Positions 8,357-17,583 of a DNA stretch of 36,810 nucleotides are shown here, piece after piece (position 1 is the stretch's first letter; each line of letters begins with the position of its first letter). A program made the translations under genes and the position numbers. The DNA lies in NCBI GenBank assembly GCA_045656005.1, contig JAZOQG010000035.1, forward strand, positions 1-36,810, read 5' to 3'. This DNA is from JAZNQN01 sp045656005. Lineage in GTDB: Bacteria; Bacillota; Clostridia; UMGS1883; UMGS1540. The notes beneath the pieces were generated by a model. The model did no database searches. It saw only the letters and a list, made by a program, of their open reading frames with translations, and was not told the DNA's origin.

Positions 8357-9532
8357 TTATTTATAGTTTTTAATAACCTCACCAAGTTTTTTGATACCCA
8401 TGTCGATTTTTTCTTCATCAGGCAGTGAGAAGTTAAGTCTAAATTCATTAGATGGTGCAGACATATCAATTTCAGCAGTAGAACCTGAAACAAATGCCAC
8501 TCCTTCATCTATTGCAGCTTTGAGCATTTTGTCGCAATCGTAACCCTTAGGCAGTGTGCACCATAGGAAAATACCACCCTCGGGTTTTGTGTGTTTAACA
8601 AAATCAGGGAAATATTTATCGATTGCAGTAAGCATAGCATCACATCTTTTTCCATACAAGTCGCAGGATTTTTTAATGTGTGCATCAAAATCATAGTTTT
8701 TGAAAAATTCGCTTGCCATCATCTGCGTAAGCACAGGTGTATGTACATCGGAAACCTGCTTGCAGATAACCATTTTTTCCATAATGTCTTCTCTCGCAAC
8801 CGCAAAGCCAATTCTCATTCCTGCTGAAAGCACCTTTGAAAGTGAGCCTGCATAAATAACTCTTCCGCTCACATCCATAGATTTTACAGTGGGAACATTC
8901 TCCCCTTTAAAACGGAGTTCCCCGTAAGGATTATCTTCAAGAATATAAAAATCGTATTTTTCTGCAAGTTCCAAAATCTTTTTTCTTTTCTCAAGACACA
9001 TAGTTATACCTGATGGATTTTGGAAAGTTGTGATAGTATATAAAAGTTTAATTTTCTTTTCTTTTGCAATTTCTTCGAGTTTATCAGTATCAAGTCCGTC
9101 ATCCAAAACTTCAACACCATAAAGCTTTGCTCCGTAAGAACGCAGAGAATTAAGACCGCCAATAAATGATGGCTTTTCAACCGCAACAGCATCACCTTCG
9201 TTTATAAGTGTTTTAAAACAAAGGTCTAAAGCCTGCTGACCGCCAGATGTTATTAAAACCTTGTCATGAGAATGAACATTTCCCATATTTTTCATGCGAA
9301 GTGTTATATAGTCTAAAAGTGGTGCATACCCTTCCGTAACTCCGTACTGAAGTGCCACGGCTCCATTGTCTTTTATAATCTTTTCTGCAATCTCCGAAAG
9401 CTCCTGCGAAGGGAAAAGCATGGGTGAGGGTGCACCGCCTGCAAATGAAATGATTCCTGGTTTTGCAAGCAATTTAAACATTTCTCTTATAGCTGAGCCC
9501 TTAAGGGGCGCCACTCTGTCCGCAAATAACAT
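8357..9532 (-). CDS. PLP-dependent class I aminotransferase (MocR-free, 2-aminoadipate/aromatic type)
   Basis: This is a fold-type I aminotransferase of 391 residues, close in pattern to the LysN/AspC-like group of stand-alone enzymes related to MocR regulators. The PLP lysine is K233 in SLSKVLSAGMRIG. The ring-binding D200 and Y203 lie in LEDNPYGELRFKG, and N172 in FQNPSG. The exact amino donor cannot be read from sequence; broad 2-aminoadipate, branched-chain or aromatic activity is typical. It is the first gene of its operon: a TTTACA/TAAAAT promoter lies at 9569-9597 and GGAG precedes the ATG. Confidence 0.9.
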   Translation of the reverse strand: MLFADRVAPLKGSAIREMFKLLAKPGIISFAGGAPSPMLFPSQELSEIAEKIIKDNGAVALQYGVTEGYAPLLDYITLRMKNMGNVHSHDKVLITSGGQQALDLCFKTLINEGDAVAVEKPSFIGGLNSLRSYGAKLYGVEVLDDGLDTDKLEEIAKEKKIKLLYTITTFQNPSGITMCLEKRKKILELAEKYDFYILEDNPYGELRFKGENVPTVKSMDVSGRVIYAGSLSKVLSAGMRIGFAVAREDIMEKMVICKQVSDVHTPVLTQMMASEFFKNYDFDAHIKKSCDLYGKRCDAMLTAIDKYFPDFVKHTKPEGGIFLWCTLPKGYDCDKMLKAAIDEGVAFVSGSTAEIDMSAPSNEFRLNFSLPDEEKIDMGIKKLGEVIKNYK

Positions 9533-9568
9533 TTTAAAAACATCTCCTAAAATTTTAACATTTATATA

Positions 9569-9597
9569 ATTTTACCATATTCTTTATTAAATGTAAA
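9569..9597 (-). promoter_or_regulatory. Sigma-A-type promoter of the aminotransferase-trpS-wecAB-gltX operon
   Basis: On the minus strand the -35 TTTACA (9592-9597) and the -10 TAAAAT (9569-9574) are separated by exactly 17 bases. They lie about 37 bases before the aminotransferase start. Confidence 0.75.
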
Positions 9598-9620
9598 CAA
9601 AAAGTTTTAATTTGAATGAA

Positions 9621-11993
9621 TTATTTAAGTTCCACAACCGTTACTCCGTCACCGCCTTCTGAAAGTGCTCCCATTCTGAAATTTTTAACGCTTCTGTTTC
9701 CTTTCAAAAACTCCGTTATTCCTGCCTTTAGAACACCTGTTCCTCTGCCATGAATTATCGTTACCACATTATGATGACTCATTACTGCATCATCAAGATA
9801 CTTGTCAACTGCCAAAATGGCATCATCAAGAATCATTCCCCTTAAGTCAATCTCACTCTTTACTGCATTCCCTTTGTAAAAAGCCGCAGGAATTTTAACT
9901 TTAGGCTCTTTTTTCTTTGGTTTTTCGGGCATAAGTTCTATGGTGGAGAGCTTTGTTTTAATCTTCATGCCGCCGATAGAAACTTCAATATTTCCGCTCT
10001 TGTCAGGAAGAGTGAGCACTTCACCCTCCGCACTCATTGCAGGAAGAAAAACTTCCATCCCCATTTTTATTTCTTCGGGTTTGGGATTTTTGTGAGTTTT
10101 AAAAAGACCTCTTGTAAGTTTGTCGTCAATATCGCCGATGTTATGAGAAAGCTCACCCCTTGCCGACTGCATTACTCTTGCTTTGTCTTTGTAGCTCCCC
10201 TTTGCCGCTTTCTCGATTTCGCGCATTTTTTGCGTTATTTCTTCTTTTGCGTCTTCGAGCATTTTTTTAGCTTCACGTCTTGCATCGTCTAAAATTCTGT
10301 CACGCATTTTCTGCGACTTTTCATCCTGAGCTTTGAGCTTGTCTTTTATGCTTTGAGCCTGCTGCCGGTCGCGTTCCGCCTGCCTTGAAACATTCTCTGC
10401 CATAATCCTGTTTTTCTCAAGTTTTGAAACAATATCTTCAAATCTGGTGCTTTCGGCATCAATAAGGTTCTTTGCCTCATCAATTACTTTTCCGTCAATT
10501 CCAAGTCTTTTGGCAATGTCAAAAGCACAGCTTTTTCCAAGTGCACCTACATGAAGCCTATAAGTTGGTTTTAATGAGTTTACGTCAAATTCACAAGCCG
10601 CATTTTCAACTCCGGGAGTAGAAAGTGCATACATCTTTATTTCGCTGTAATGAGTGGTTGCCGCAGTAAGCGCTCCCAAATTTCTTACTCTTTTTAAAAT
10701 TGCAGTTGCAAGTGCAGCACCTTCCGCAGGGTCAGTTCCTGCACCAAGTTCATCAAAGAGCACAAGCGAACCTTTTCCGCAGTTTTTTAAAATGTTTACA
10801 ATATTTACCATGTGTGAAGAAAAAGTAGAAAGCGACTGCTCGATACTTTGTTCGTCACCAATGTCGGCAAATATTTCTTTGAACACGCAAAGTTCAGAGC
10901 TTTCCCTGCAAGGCGTGTGAAGTCCGCATTGTGCCATAAGGGAAAAAAGCCCCAAAGTTTTAAGCGAAACAGTTTTTCCGCCCGTATTAGGCCCCGTTAT
11001 AACGAGAGTATCAAAATCCTCTCCAAGCCTTATATTAATCGGTACAACCTTTGATTTGTCAATAAGCGGATGTCTGCCATCTTTAATATTAATTATATTT
11101 TTATTATTTATGTTTGGTTTTGAGGCTGAAATACTGTCAGCATATGCCGCTTTCGCAAAAATAAAATCAATATCAGAAACAGTTTTATAATTTTCCAAAA
11201 GCATGTCGGAAATTTCCGCAAGACTTTCTGAAAGCTCTGCCAAAATGCGGTCAATTTCCTCTTTTTCTTCGGATGCAAGTTCTCTTATTTTGTTGTTTGT
11301 TTCAACAACCTTCATAGGCTCTACAAAAAGTGTTCCCCCACTTTGCGAAGTGTCATGCACAACACCTGAAAGCGATGATTTATATTCACTTTTTACGGGA
11401 ACTACATATCTGTCTCCACGCATTGAAACAATAGGCTCCTGAAGTGCCTTTGCATAAGTTGGTGAATGAATAATTTCCTGCAAAATATCTTTCACTTTGT
11501 TTTGAAGTGACATTTTTTTACGCCTGATTTCAGAAAGAAGCACTGATGCATTATCATCAACCTCGTCTTCGCTTAAAATTGCAGAAAAAATTCTGTGCTC
11601 CCTTTCCTTGTCCTGATAAAGTATATTTTTATATATGTCAAGATAAGGAAACTGCTCAGAAAAACCGTCAACTCCAAAATATTTTATTATCGTTCTTGCA
11701 CTTTTGAGAACATGCGCGCATGCCAAAAGCTCACCGCAGGAAAGCGATGCACCGATTTTAAGTCTTTTTACTGCGGTGCCAATATCAGATAGCGGAACAA
11801 TTGGCGGACGTGAATGTTTAACCGTGAAAACTCTTCCCTCGTCAGTTTCTTCCAATAGCTTTTTAACCTCATCGTAAGATGCCGAAGGTAAAACTTTCAA
11901 AAGCGCTTCTTTTGTTCTATTCATTACTGCAAAATTCGAGAGCTTTTCTAAAATTTTATCAAGTTCAAGAATTTTTATAACTTTTTTGTTCAT
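9621..11993 (-). CDS. mutS2: Endonuclease MutS2 / ribosome rescue factor
   Basis: The 790-residue protein has the full MutS2 layout. There is a lever/clamp-type N-terminal half and an ATPase domain with Walker A GPNTGGKT at 334-341 and Walker B around LVLFDELGAGTDPAEG. A long coiled coil follows (about 500-640), then a C-terminal Smr nuclease domain with IDLRG and HGRGTG motifs. MutS2 limits recombination in some bacteria; in Bacillus subtilis it has been shown to act on collided ribosomes. The start ATG follows GGAGAGAATACC. It is the last gene of the rnjA-led operon, 61 bases after the zinc-ribbon gene, with a hairpin in the gap. Confidence 0.96.
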   Translation of the reverse strand: MNKKVIKILELDKILEKLSNFAVMNRTKEALLKVLPSASYDEVKKLLEETDEGRVFTVKHSRPPIVPLSDIGTAVKRLKIGASLSCGELLACAHVLKSARTIIKYFGVDGFSEQFPYLDIYKNILYQDKEREHRIFSAILSEDEVDDNASVLLSEIRRKKMSLQNKVKDILQEIIHSPTYAKALQEPIVSMRGDRYVVPVKSEYKSSLSGVVHDTSQSGGTLFVEPMKVVETNNKIRELASEEKEEIDRILAELSESLAEISDMLLENYKTVSDIDFIFAKAAYADSISASKPNINNKNIINIKDGRHPLIDKSKVVPINIRLGEDFDTLVITGPNTGGKTVSLKTLGLFSLMAQCGLHTPCRESSELCVFKEIFADIGDEQSIEQSLSTFSSHMVNIVNILKNCGKGSLVLFDELGAGTDPAEGAALATAILKRVRNLGALTAATTHYSEIKMYALSTPGVENAACEFDVNSLKPTYRLHVGALGKSCAFDIAKRLGIDGKVIDEAKNLIDAESTRFEDIVSKLEKNRIMAENVSRQAERDRQQAQSIKDKLKAQDEKSQKMRDRILDDARREAKKMLEDAKEEITQKMREIEKAAKGSYKDKARVMQSARGELSHNIGDIDDKLTRGLFKTHKNPKPEEIKMGMEVFLPAMSAEGEVLTLPDKSGNIEVSIGGMKIKTKLSTIELMPEKPKKKEPKVKIPAAFYKGNAVKSEIDLRGMILDDAILAVDKYLDDAVMSHHNVVTIIHGRGTGVLKAGITEFLKGNRSVKNFRMGALSEGGDGVTVVELK

Positions 11994-12017
11994 GGTATTC
12001 TCTCCGTCTAAAAATCA

Positions 12018-12048
12018 GGAATGTAAAAAAACTCTTTTTTTACATTCC
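12018..12048 (-). terminator. Perfect 14-bp hairpin between the zinc-ribbon gene and mutS2
   Basis: GGAATG plus a run of seven or eight A/T pairs forms an exact 14-bp stem with a 3-base loop. On the minus strand it is followed by TGATTTTTAG, a weak T-tract. It could be a partial terminator or an mRNA end before mutS2. Confidence 0.55.
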
Positions 12049-12054
12049 CTTTCA

Positions 12055-13083
12055 TTACTTTTCGGATTTATATAAAACTTTGCCTGAAAGGTCTGTGTAA
12101 TAAGATGCACCTTCAAATTTTCTTAAGAAAATTCTGTTTTCATTTATGCAGATATTGCTTACATATCCCGTTTCAGTAAGTCCTACACTCTCTCCGTTTC
12201 TGATATTAAATTTATAAATTCCGTCAGCACCCGTAAAATAAAGGTACTTTCCGTGAAAATTTAGTTTTGAAACATCTGAAATTTTGTCGTGACCCTTGCA
12301 AGTGAAAATTTCATTTCTCCCGCCATTTTTTCGATTAATCGTAAAGACAGACATTTCCTTGTAATTTATGCAGTAGATATCATTACCTGAAACAAACACA
12401 GGTTTTTCAAAATCACTTATGTCACAAAGCTTTTCTCTCATGCCGTCAAAGAGCTTGATTTTGTAAACACTTTTATTTTCAAAAAGATATAAAATTCCAC
12501 TTTTGATTACACCTTCTCCACTTGAAAGTTTTGAAATGGAGTTTGCTGTTGCATCAAAAAAGTAAATATCAGTTCCAATTTGAAAATACATTCCCGCTTT
12601 GTTTTTTCCTATAAGGGCAATACTTTTCTCAGAAGGGAGTTTCAAAATGTCAGTTTTTACACGTTTTTTAGGAGAAAACTTGCACAAAACATCATTCTTT
12701 ACGTAAAAAAGTTCCCCAAAGTATTCATTTAATGCCCAAATCTGACCACCTTTATCAATGATTTCATGGTTTTTAAACTTTTTATCAGTTCCAAAAAGAG
12801 CACTTCCGTCGGAATAATAAAAGTCTCCCGAGATTTTCACGGAATACGAAAAATTTAATCCGTTCCCGTTTTCTTCTCCATCAGCAACAAAACCTGCTGC
12901 GTAGGAAATTGCAAAAATGAGTAATGCTGCTGCAAAAACTATGCCTGCAGACAAAATTATTCTTTTTCCTCTTTTTGAAAGTTTGCGTTTTGTCTTATTT
13001 TTAGGCGGTGTTTCAAAAACATCGCAATCCGGACAAAGTGTACTTCCTATAATCAGTTCCTTGCCACATTTCGGACAAGTCAT
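12055..13083 (-). CDS. Zinc-ribbon membrane protein with a predicted beta-propeller-like outer domain
   Basis: A 342-residue protein of unknown function. It opens with a two-Cys-pair zinc ribbon (C3, C6, C17, C20; MTCPKCGKEL and LCPDC). A basic linker and one transmembrane segment at about 43-66 follow. The outer domain is rich in short repeated strands ending in aromatic/Gly patterns (GDFYYSDGSALFG, GKYLYFTGADGIYKF), which resembles DUF5050-type beta-propeller proteins of clostridia. A TTG lies nine bases upstream in frame, but AAAGG is correctly spaced only for the ATG at 13083. It is embedded in the rnjA operon between an alcohol dehydrogenase and mutS2. The topology is clear; the function is not. 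Confidence 0.75.
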   Translation of the reverse strand: MTCPKCGKELIIGSTLCPDCDVFETPPKNKTKRKLSKRGKRIILSAGIVFAAALLIFAISYAAGFVADGEENGNGLNFSYSVKISGDFYYSDGSALFGTDKKFKNHEIIDKGGQIWALNEYFGELFYVKNDVLCKFSPKKRVKTDILKLPSEKSIALIGKNKAGMYFQIGTDIYFFDATANSISKLSSGEGVIKSGILYLFENKSVYKIKLFDGMREKLCDISDFEKPVFVSGNDIYCINYKEMSVFTINRKNGGRNEIFTCKGHDKISDVSKLNFHGKYLYFTGADGIYKFNIRNGESVGLTETGYVSNICINENRIFLRKFEGASYYTDLSGKVLYKSEK

Positions 13084-13098
13084 ATATATCAAACCTTT

Positions 13099-14187
13099 CT
13101 ATTTTAAGGTAAGCATTTCTCTTTCTTGTTCTTCGTCAATTATCCATGGATTTAAAACTACGTTATAACTTTTTATTGTACGGCTTGCAAACATTTTCGC
13201 CTCATCATCAGTTATATCATATTCCGGCAAATTAAGAGAACTTATAAGTTTTTCAAAGCCGTCAAAGTCGCCGCAGCCAAGTGCTGAGAATATTTTTGTG
13301 CATTCCTCGGAAACTTCATCTTTTGCACGTCTTAAATAAGGCACTAAAAGTTTACCGTTTGCAAGTCCATGAGGCATGTCTTTAAAAAATGTAAGTGCAT
13401 ATCCCATGGAATGAACAACTATAGTACCTGTCTGTGCTATTGCCATGCCGCCAAGCATTGCCGCATGAAGAAGAGCATCACGGCTTTCATCAGGCATTGG
13501 GAAAAGATTTGTATCATTTAAATACTTTCCTATAATTTCAAGTGCACAGTATGAAATCGCCTTACTGTCATTCGTTGCTCTTTTACTCAATATACTTTCG
13601 ATACAATGGCTCATTGCATCAAGCGCAGTATTTTTTGCAACGCTTTCGGGCAAATCTTTTGTATATCTGCTGTCAAGAAAAGCAAGACGCGGGAAAAGAT
13701 AATCCCCTTTTGCGGTTACCTTTGTTTCTTTTTCAGGCACAGTTAAAACACTGTACTGTGTAACTTCGCTTCCCGTTCCCGCGGTTGTAGGAATTGCAAC
13801 AAAAGGAAGTGGCATATTTTCAGGCTCATCATAGATTTCCATAGGAGCAATGTCATTTGCCCCATAAAGTGCAGCAGCTTTTCCTAAATCGAGAGGCGAA
13901 CCACCGCCAATACCTATTACAAAATCAGCCTTAAACTCTTTTGCGAGCATTCCTGCTTCATAGGCATTTTCAACCGTAGGGTTATTTAAAACGTTATCAT
14001 AAACCACATAGCATATGGAAAGGGAATCGAGAACATCCTGAACATCATAAAGTGCTCCGCTTTTTGCACCTGAAGTTTTTCCTGTTACTATAAGTGCTCT
14101 TTTTCCGAGTGCGCTCCATTCTCCGGGACAATCAAAAACGCAGCCTCTCCCCTCATAAACTTTTGTAGGCATAAAAAATCTTTCCAT
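13099..14187 (-). CDS. Iron-containing alcohol dehydrogenase
   Basis: This is a group III (Fe-type) NAD(P)-dependent dehydrogenase of 362 residues. The dinucleotide loop is IGIGGGSPLDLGKA (91-104) and the TTAGTGSEVT motif follows. The metal ligands are visible: D190 and H194 (ALDAMSHCIE), H259 (VVHSMGYAL) and H273 (MPHGLANG). Substrates in this family include butanol, ethanol, propanediol and others; sequence alone does not pick one. Start ATG with GGAGGAGTAAAA. The neighbours are nicotinate phosphoribosyltransferase and mannitol-1-phosphate dehydrogenase, so three genes tied to the NAD pool share one transcript. Confidence 0.92.
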   Translation of the reverse strand: MERFFMPTKVYEGRGCVFDCPGEWSALGKRALIVTGKTSGAKSGALYDVQDVLDSLSICYVVYDNVLNNPTVENAYEAGMLAKEFKADFVIGIGGGSPLDLGKAAALYGANDIAPMEIYDEPENMPLPFVAIPTTAGTGSEVTQYSVLTVPEKETKVTAKGDYLFPRLAFLDSRYTKDLPESVAKNTALDAMSHCIESILSKRATNDSKAISYCALEIIGKYLNDTNLFPMPDESRDALLHAAMLGGMAIAQTGTIVVHSMGYALTFFKDMPHGLANGKLLVPYLRRAKDEVSEECTKIFSALGCGDFDGFEKLISSLNLPEYDITDDEAKMFASRTIKSYNVVLNPWIIDEEQEREMLTLK

Positions 14188-14206
14188 TTTTACTCCTCCG
14201 TAAACT

Positions 14207-15655
14207 TTAGTGGGAATGTTTCTCGAGCAAATCGTGTTTGATATCCCATAATTTCTGCGTCATATCAACATAGTATTTATGAGGATTTTCAAAACGCTGA
14301 ACCTCATCCCAGATACGTGAAAGTTCTGTTTTGCAACGCTCTTTTATTTCTTTAAGAGTAGGTTCCTCGTAGCAAAGCTTACCCTTGTCAAAAATCTTTT
14401 TAAGAAGTTTTTCAACCTTGAAGTTTGTAATTTTCTTTTTCTTCCATGTGTGTTCAGGGTCGAAAAGAACAAATGGCTCATTCTCTGAAATTTCTTCATC
14501 GTGAAGAGCTAATACATCGGCAATTGCCATTCCGCTCTCTTTCTCAAAAAGTCTGTAAACCTGTTTAAAACATGGATTTGTTATCTTTTCAACGTTTTCA
14601 GAAACCTTAATTTTGGGTATCTGTTCTCCGTCTTTCCATACTGCTGCAAGTTTATAAACTCCACCAAAAACAGGCTCAGATTTCGATGTAATGAGTCTTT
14701 CGCCAACACCAAATGAATCTATGCAGGCACCCTGTGCAAGTGTTCCCCTGATAATATATTCATCAAGTGAATTTGAAACGCAGATTGATGTGTCTTCCAT
14801 TCCTGCTTCATCCAAAGTTTTCCTGATTTTTTTGGTAAGATATGTTATATCACCGCTGTCAATTCTTACACCTTTAAGTTTTTTGCCCATAGGCTTTAAA
14901 ATTTCATTATGAACCTTTATTGCATTTGGAAGACCTGATTTTAAAACATTATATGTGTCTATAAGCAAGGTACAATCATTAGGATAGGACTGAGCATAAG
15001 CACAAAACGCATCATATTCGCTGTCAAAAAGCTGAACCCAGCTATGAGCCATAGTACCGAGTGCAGGAAAATCAAAAAGTTTTTCCGAAATTGTGCAGGA
15101 TGAACCTGCACATCCGCCAATAAATGCTGCACGGGAGCCGTTTATAGCACCGCTTGGTCCCTGAGCACGGCGTGCACCAAATTCCATAACGGGTCTGCCT
15201 CCAGCTGCACGAACAATTCTGCTCGCCTTCGTAGCTATGAGCGACTGATGATTTATTGATAAAAGGAGCATTGTTTCAACGAGCTGCGCCTGAACTGCAG
15301 GACCTACAACAGTTACAATCGGCTCACCCGGAAAAACGGGCATTCCTTCCTCGATTGCATAAACATCACATGAAAACTCAAAATTCTTAAGATAATTTAA
15401 AAACTTTTCCGAAAACATATTTTTATTTCTTAAATATTCAATGTCTTCTTCGGAAAAAGATAAATTTTCAAGGTACTCTATAAGCTGTGAAAGACCTGCT
15501 GAAATAGCATATCCGCCACCATCAGGTACTTTCCTGAAAAACATGTCAAAACATGTTATAACATCTTCCATACCCTTGTCAAAGTATCCGTTTGCCATTG
15601 TAAATTCATAAAAATCTGCAAGCATTGTGAGATTTTCTGCGCTTTTTACGTTCAT
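14207..15655 (-). CDS. pncB: Nicotinate phosphoribosyltransferase
   Basis: This enzyme converts nicotinate and PRPP to nicotinate mononucleotide, the salvage entry to NAD. The 482-residue length fits the longer Gram-positive form. Signature stretches are LTMLADFYEFTMANGYF at the N-terminus, EFGARRAQGPSGA in the PRPP-binding face, TMAHSWVQLF with the conserved His at 204, and the Asp-rich RIDSGDI segment. The C-terminal extension with cysteines is normal for this subfamily. The gene lies 26 bases after the small conserved protein. Confidence 0.95.
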   Translation of the reverse strand: MNVKSAENLTMLADFYEFTMANGYFDKGMEDVITCFDMFFRKVPDGGGYAISAGLSQLIEYLENLSFSEEDIEYLRNKNMFSEKFLNYLKNFEFSCDVYAIEEGMPVFPGEPIVTVVGPAVQAQLVETMLLLSINHQSLIATKASRIVRAAGGRPVMEFGARRAQGPSGAINGSRAAFIGGCAGSSCTISEKLFDFPALGTMAHSWVQLFDSEYDAFCAYAQSYPNDCTLLIDTYNVLKSGLPNAIKVHNEILKPMGKKLKGVRIDSGDITYLTKKIRKTLDEAGMEDTSICVSNSLDEYIIRGTLAQGACIDSFGVGERLITSKSEPVFGGVYKLAAVWKDGEQIPKIKVSENVEKITNPCFKQVYRLFEKESGMAIADVLALHDEEISENEPFVLFDPEHTWKKKKITNFKVEKLLKKIFDKGKLCYEEPTLKEIKERCKTELSRIWDEVQRFENPHKYYVDMTQKLWDIKHDLLEKHSH

Positions 15656-15681
15656 TTTAAACCTTGCCTTTCTGTCCTTTG

Positions 15682-15954
15682 TTACTTAACGTATGACAAA
15701 GCATCCTCGAGCCAGTATTCTGCAATATCCATTGCCGCATACATACCTTCTCTTTCAGCTTTTTTAATCATTTTGCCGCTACCGTTGTTTTCCTGAAGTA
15801 TAATTGAAATGTTTTTGGAAATCTCCAAATCCTTAACTTTTTCACTGGAGTTTACTACCAGCAAAATTATATACGGGTCTTCGGGATTTCCGTAGTAAAT
15901 CATATTTCCTCTTCTTACAAGCGGTTTTTCCTTGTATTTTAATATTTCACTCAT
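15682..15954 (-). CDS. Small conserved protein of unknown function
   Basis: A 90-residue soluble protein with no transmembrane segment or known catalytic motif. The pattern KPLVRRGNMIYYG, then IILLVVNSSEKVKDLEISKNI, and a C-terminal helix AAMDIAEYWLEDALSYVK, resembles a small family I associate with clostridia; this is memory, not a search. The start is well supported: AAGGAGATAAATC precedes the ATG. It sits between the DUF4430 protein and pncB in a tight operon. No function can be assigned. Confidence 0.7.
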   Translation of the reverse strand: MSEILKYKEKPLVRRGNMIYYGNPEDPYIILLVVNSSEKVKDLEISKNISIILQENNGSGKMIKKAEREGMYAAMDIAEYWLEDALSYVK

Positions 15955-15971
15955 GATTTATCTCCTTTTCT

Positions 15972-16367
15972 CTAATTAAAACCTTTTTTAAGTACAAGCT
16001 CATATTTTTCATCTTCAATAATTTCAATACTGCTTATACCAATCTCTGCACTTTCACCATTTATCAGCAGGCACCACCATTCTTCTTTCGAAGAATCAGC
16101 CAAAATTCCTGCAACTTCTGTGATAAAAAGACCATATTGACCTTGTTCTCCTTTTATAAGTCCGTTTTCTAGAAGTGCATCGCCAAGATACTTAGAATCA
16201 GTTTCAAATGTATGTGTTTCACTGTAATTTCCAGCTGTTACCAACACTTCTATTTCAGCTTTTTCACTTAAAACTTCATCTTCCCCGCTAAAAAGGTACA
16301 AAAGTGCAAAACTTACTAAAATTATACAAAGTAAAACTGCACCGACACTCAAAATTTTCTTTTTCAT
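15972..16367 (-). CDS. DUF4430-type exported or anchored protein
   Basis: A 131-residue protein with an N-terminal hydrophobic segment (residues 6-28) that acts as a signal anchor. The small outer domain ends in EEWWCLLINGESAEIGISS. The YGLFITEVAGI...W...INGE pattern is that of DUF4430, a fold related to the C-terminal ligand-binding domain of transcobalamin-like proteins. Domains of this type are often found on surface proteins of clostridia. Its ATG overlaps the mtlD stop in an ATGA, with AAGGAGCTTAAGGC as the ribosome site. The ligand is unknown; a vitamin or corrinoid link is only suggested by the fold. Confidence 0.75.
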   Translation of the reverse strand: MKKKILSVGAVLLCIILVSFALLYLFSGEDEVLSEKAEIEVLVTAGNYSETHTFETDSKYLGDALLENGLIKGEQGQYGLFITEVAGILADSSKEEWWCLLINGESAEIGISSIEIIEDEKYELVLKKGFN

Positions 16368-17536
16368 GCCTTAAGCTCCTTTGTAAATTTAACTTTAAAA
16401 TTCTCAAGACCTTTTTCTGAAAGTTCTTTTGAAATACTCATAATTTCAGCAATTTCATCATCTGTAAGACAGCTTATATTTTTAAGAAGGTCCGTAATTT
16501 CCATTCCCGTATCCTGCCCCGGGAATGAAAGAGCTGCCGCAATACCTACTTTTATGTAATCGCAGGACAAATCTTCGGCTTTACACATATTATACGCACC
16601 AATAAGTCTGTCACCCTTGGAAAGTTTTCTTTTGATATCATTGCCAACTCTCGCTACAGTATCTCCAAGCTGACGATTTCCGAATCTGCCAAGAAGGTCC
16701 AATACATGGTCATAAATTTCATCAGGTGCCACACCATGTCTTTTAGAAAGAGCCAATGCAGACTGTGTCATAGCTTTTGAAACCAGCAAATGTATGTACG
16801 GGTTTTCAATAGCCTGCCATATATACTCATATCCGCAAATACTTCCAAGGTATGCACACATTGCATGACCCATATTGTGAATATAAAGTTTTCTTTCAAT
16901 ATAATATTCAAAAGGTGTATGCCATACTGCGTTTTTAATCTGTGGCAATTCCCCCTTTACAGCCGCACTGTCAAGAGGAAGTTTATTGTAAGCTTCAACG
17001 CACACACGAAGAGGATTATCACCCTGCATCTCAGGCGTCTGAACAGGCACCATTCTTCCAATTGAAGCCTCAACAAAGCCTACAAGAGAATTAAGTTTTT
17101 CCTTTTCCTCATTATTAAGTTCATTTGCAATAAGACCTTTCAAGAAGGAATCTGCACCGATAAGATTTTCGCAAATAATGATGTTAAATGGATTGTTATT
17201 TCCCCTTTTCCACCTTTCACGAAGACCGCCTGCAATCGGCTGAGCAATAAACTTTAATACATTTACACCTACTGCCGTTGCCATAATATCAGCCTCGGCT
17301 ATAGCGGAAGCTACTGCATCCGCATCTCTTCCGTTAATCCCATAAACATTTTCAACAATTTCCTCACGGCTATCTTCACCGAGCAAAACATTTACAGGAT
17401 AACTTCTTTTTTCGTTAAGATAAGAAATTACACTTTCGTTTACATCTACAAATCCAACCTCATATCCTGAAAGAGCCAAAGTCTGACCTATAAAGCCCCT
17501 TCCGATATTTCCTGCTCCGTACATTATTGCTTTCAT
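16364..17536 (-). CDS. mtlD: Mannitol-1-phosphate 5-dehydrogenase
   Basis: It oxidises mannitol-1-phosphate to fructose-6-phosphate with NAD. The 390-residue protein has the N-terminal GAGNIGRGFIG dinucleotide motif (8-18), ENLIGADSFLKG in the centre, and the active-site region YIERKLYIHNMGHAMCAYLG. No mannitol PTS genes are visible in the window, so the substrate must come from elsewhere in the genome or the reaction runs the other way as a redox sink. It lies 47 bases after rnjA and overlaps the next gene by 4 bases. Confidence 0.95.
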   Translation of the reverse strand: MKAIMYGAGNIGRGFIGQTLALSGYEVGFVDVNESVISYLNEKRSYPVNVLLGEDSREEIVENVYGINGRDADAVASAIAEADIMATAVGVNVLKFIAQPIAGGLRERWKRGNNNPFNIIICENLIGADSFLKGLIANELNNEEKEKLNSLVGFVEASIGRMVPVQTPEMQGDNPLRVCVEAYNKLPLDSAAVKGELPQIKNAVWHTPFEYYIERKLYIHNMGHAMCAYLGSICGYEYIWQAIENPYIHLLVSKAMTQSALALSKRHGVAPDEIYDHVLDLLGRFGNRQLGDTVARVGNDIKRKLSKGDRLIGAYNMCKAEDLSCDYIKVGIAAALSFPGQDTGMEITDLLKNISCLTDDEIAEIMSISKELSEKGLENFKVKFTKELKA

Positions 17537-17583
17537 TTTTTTCTCGCCTTTCTACCCGTAATTTTTTCATGCCTGGGCAAGCA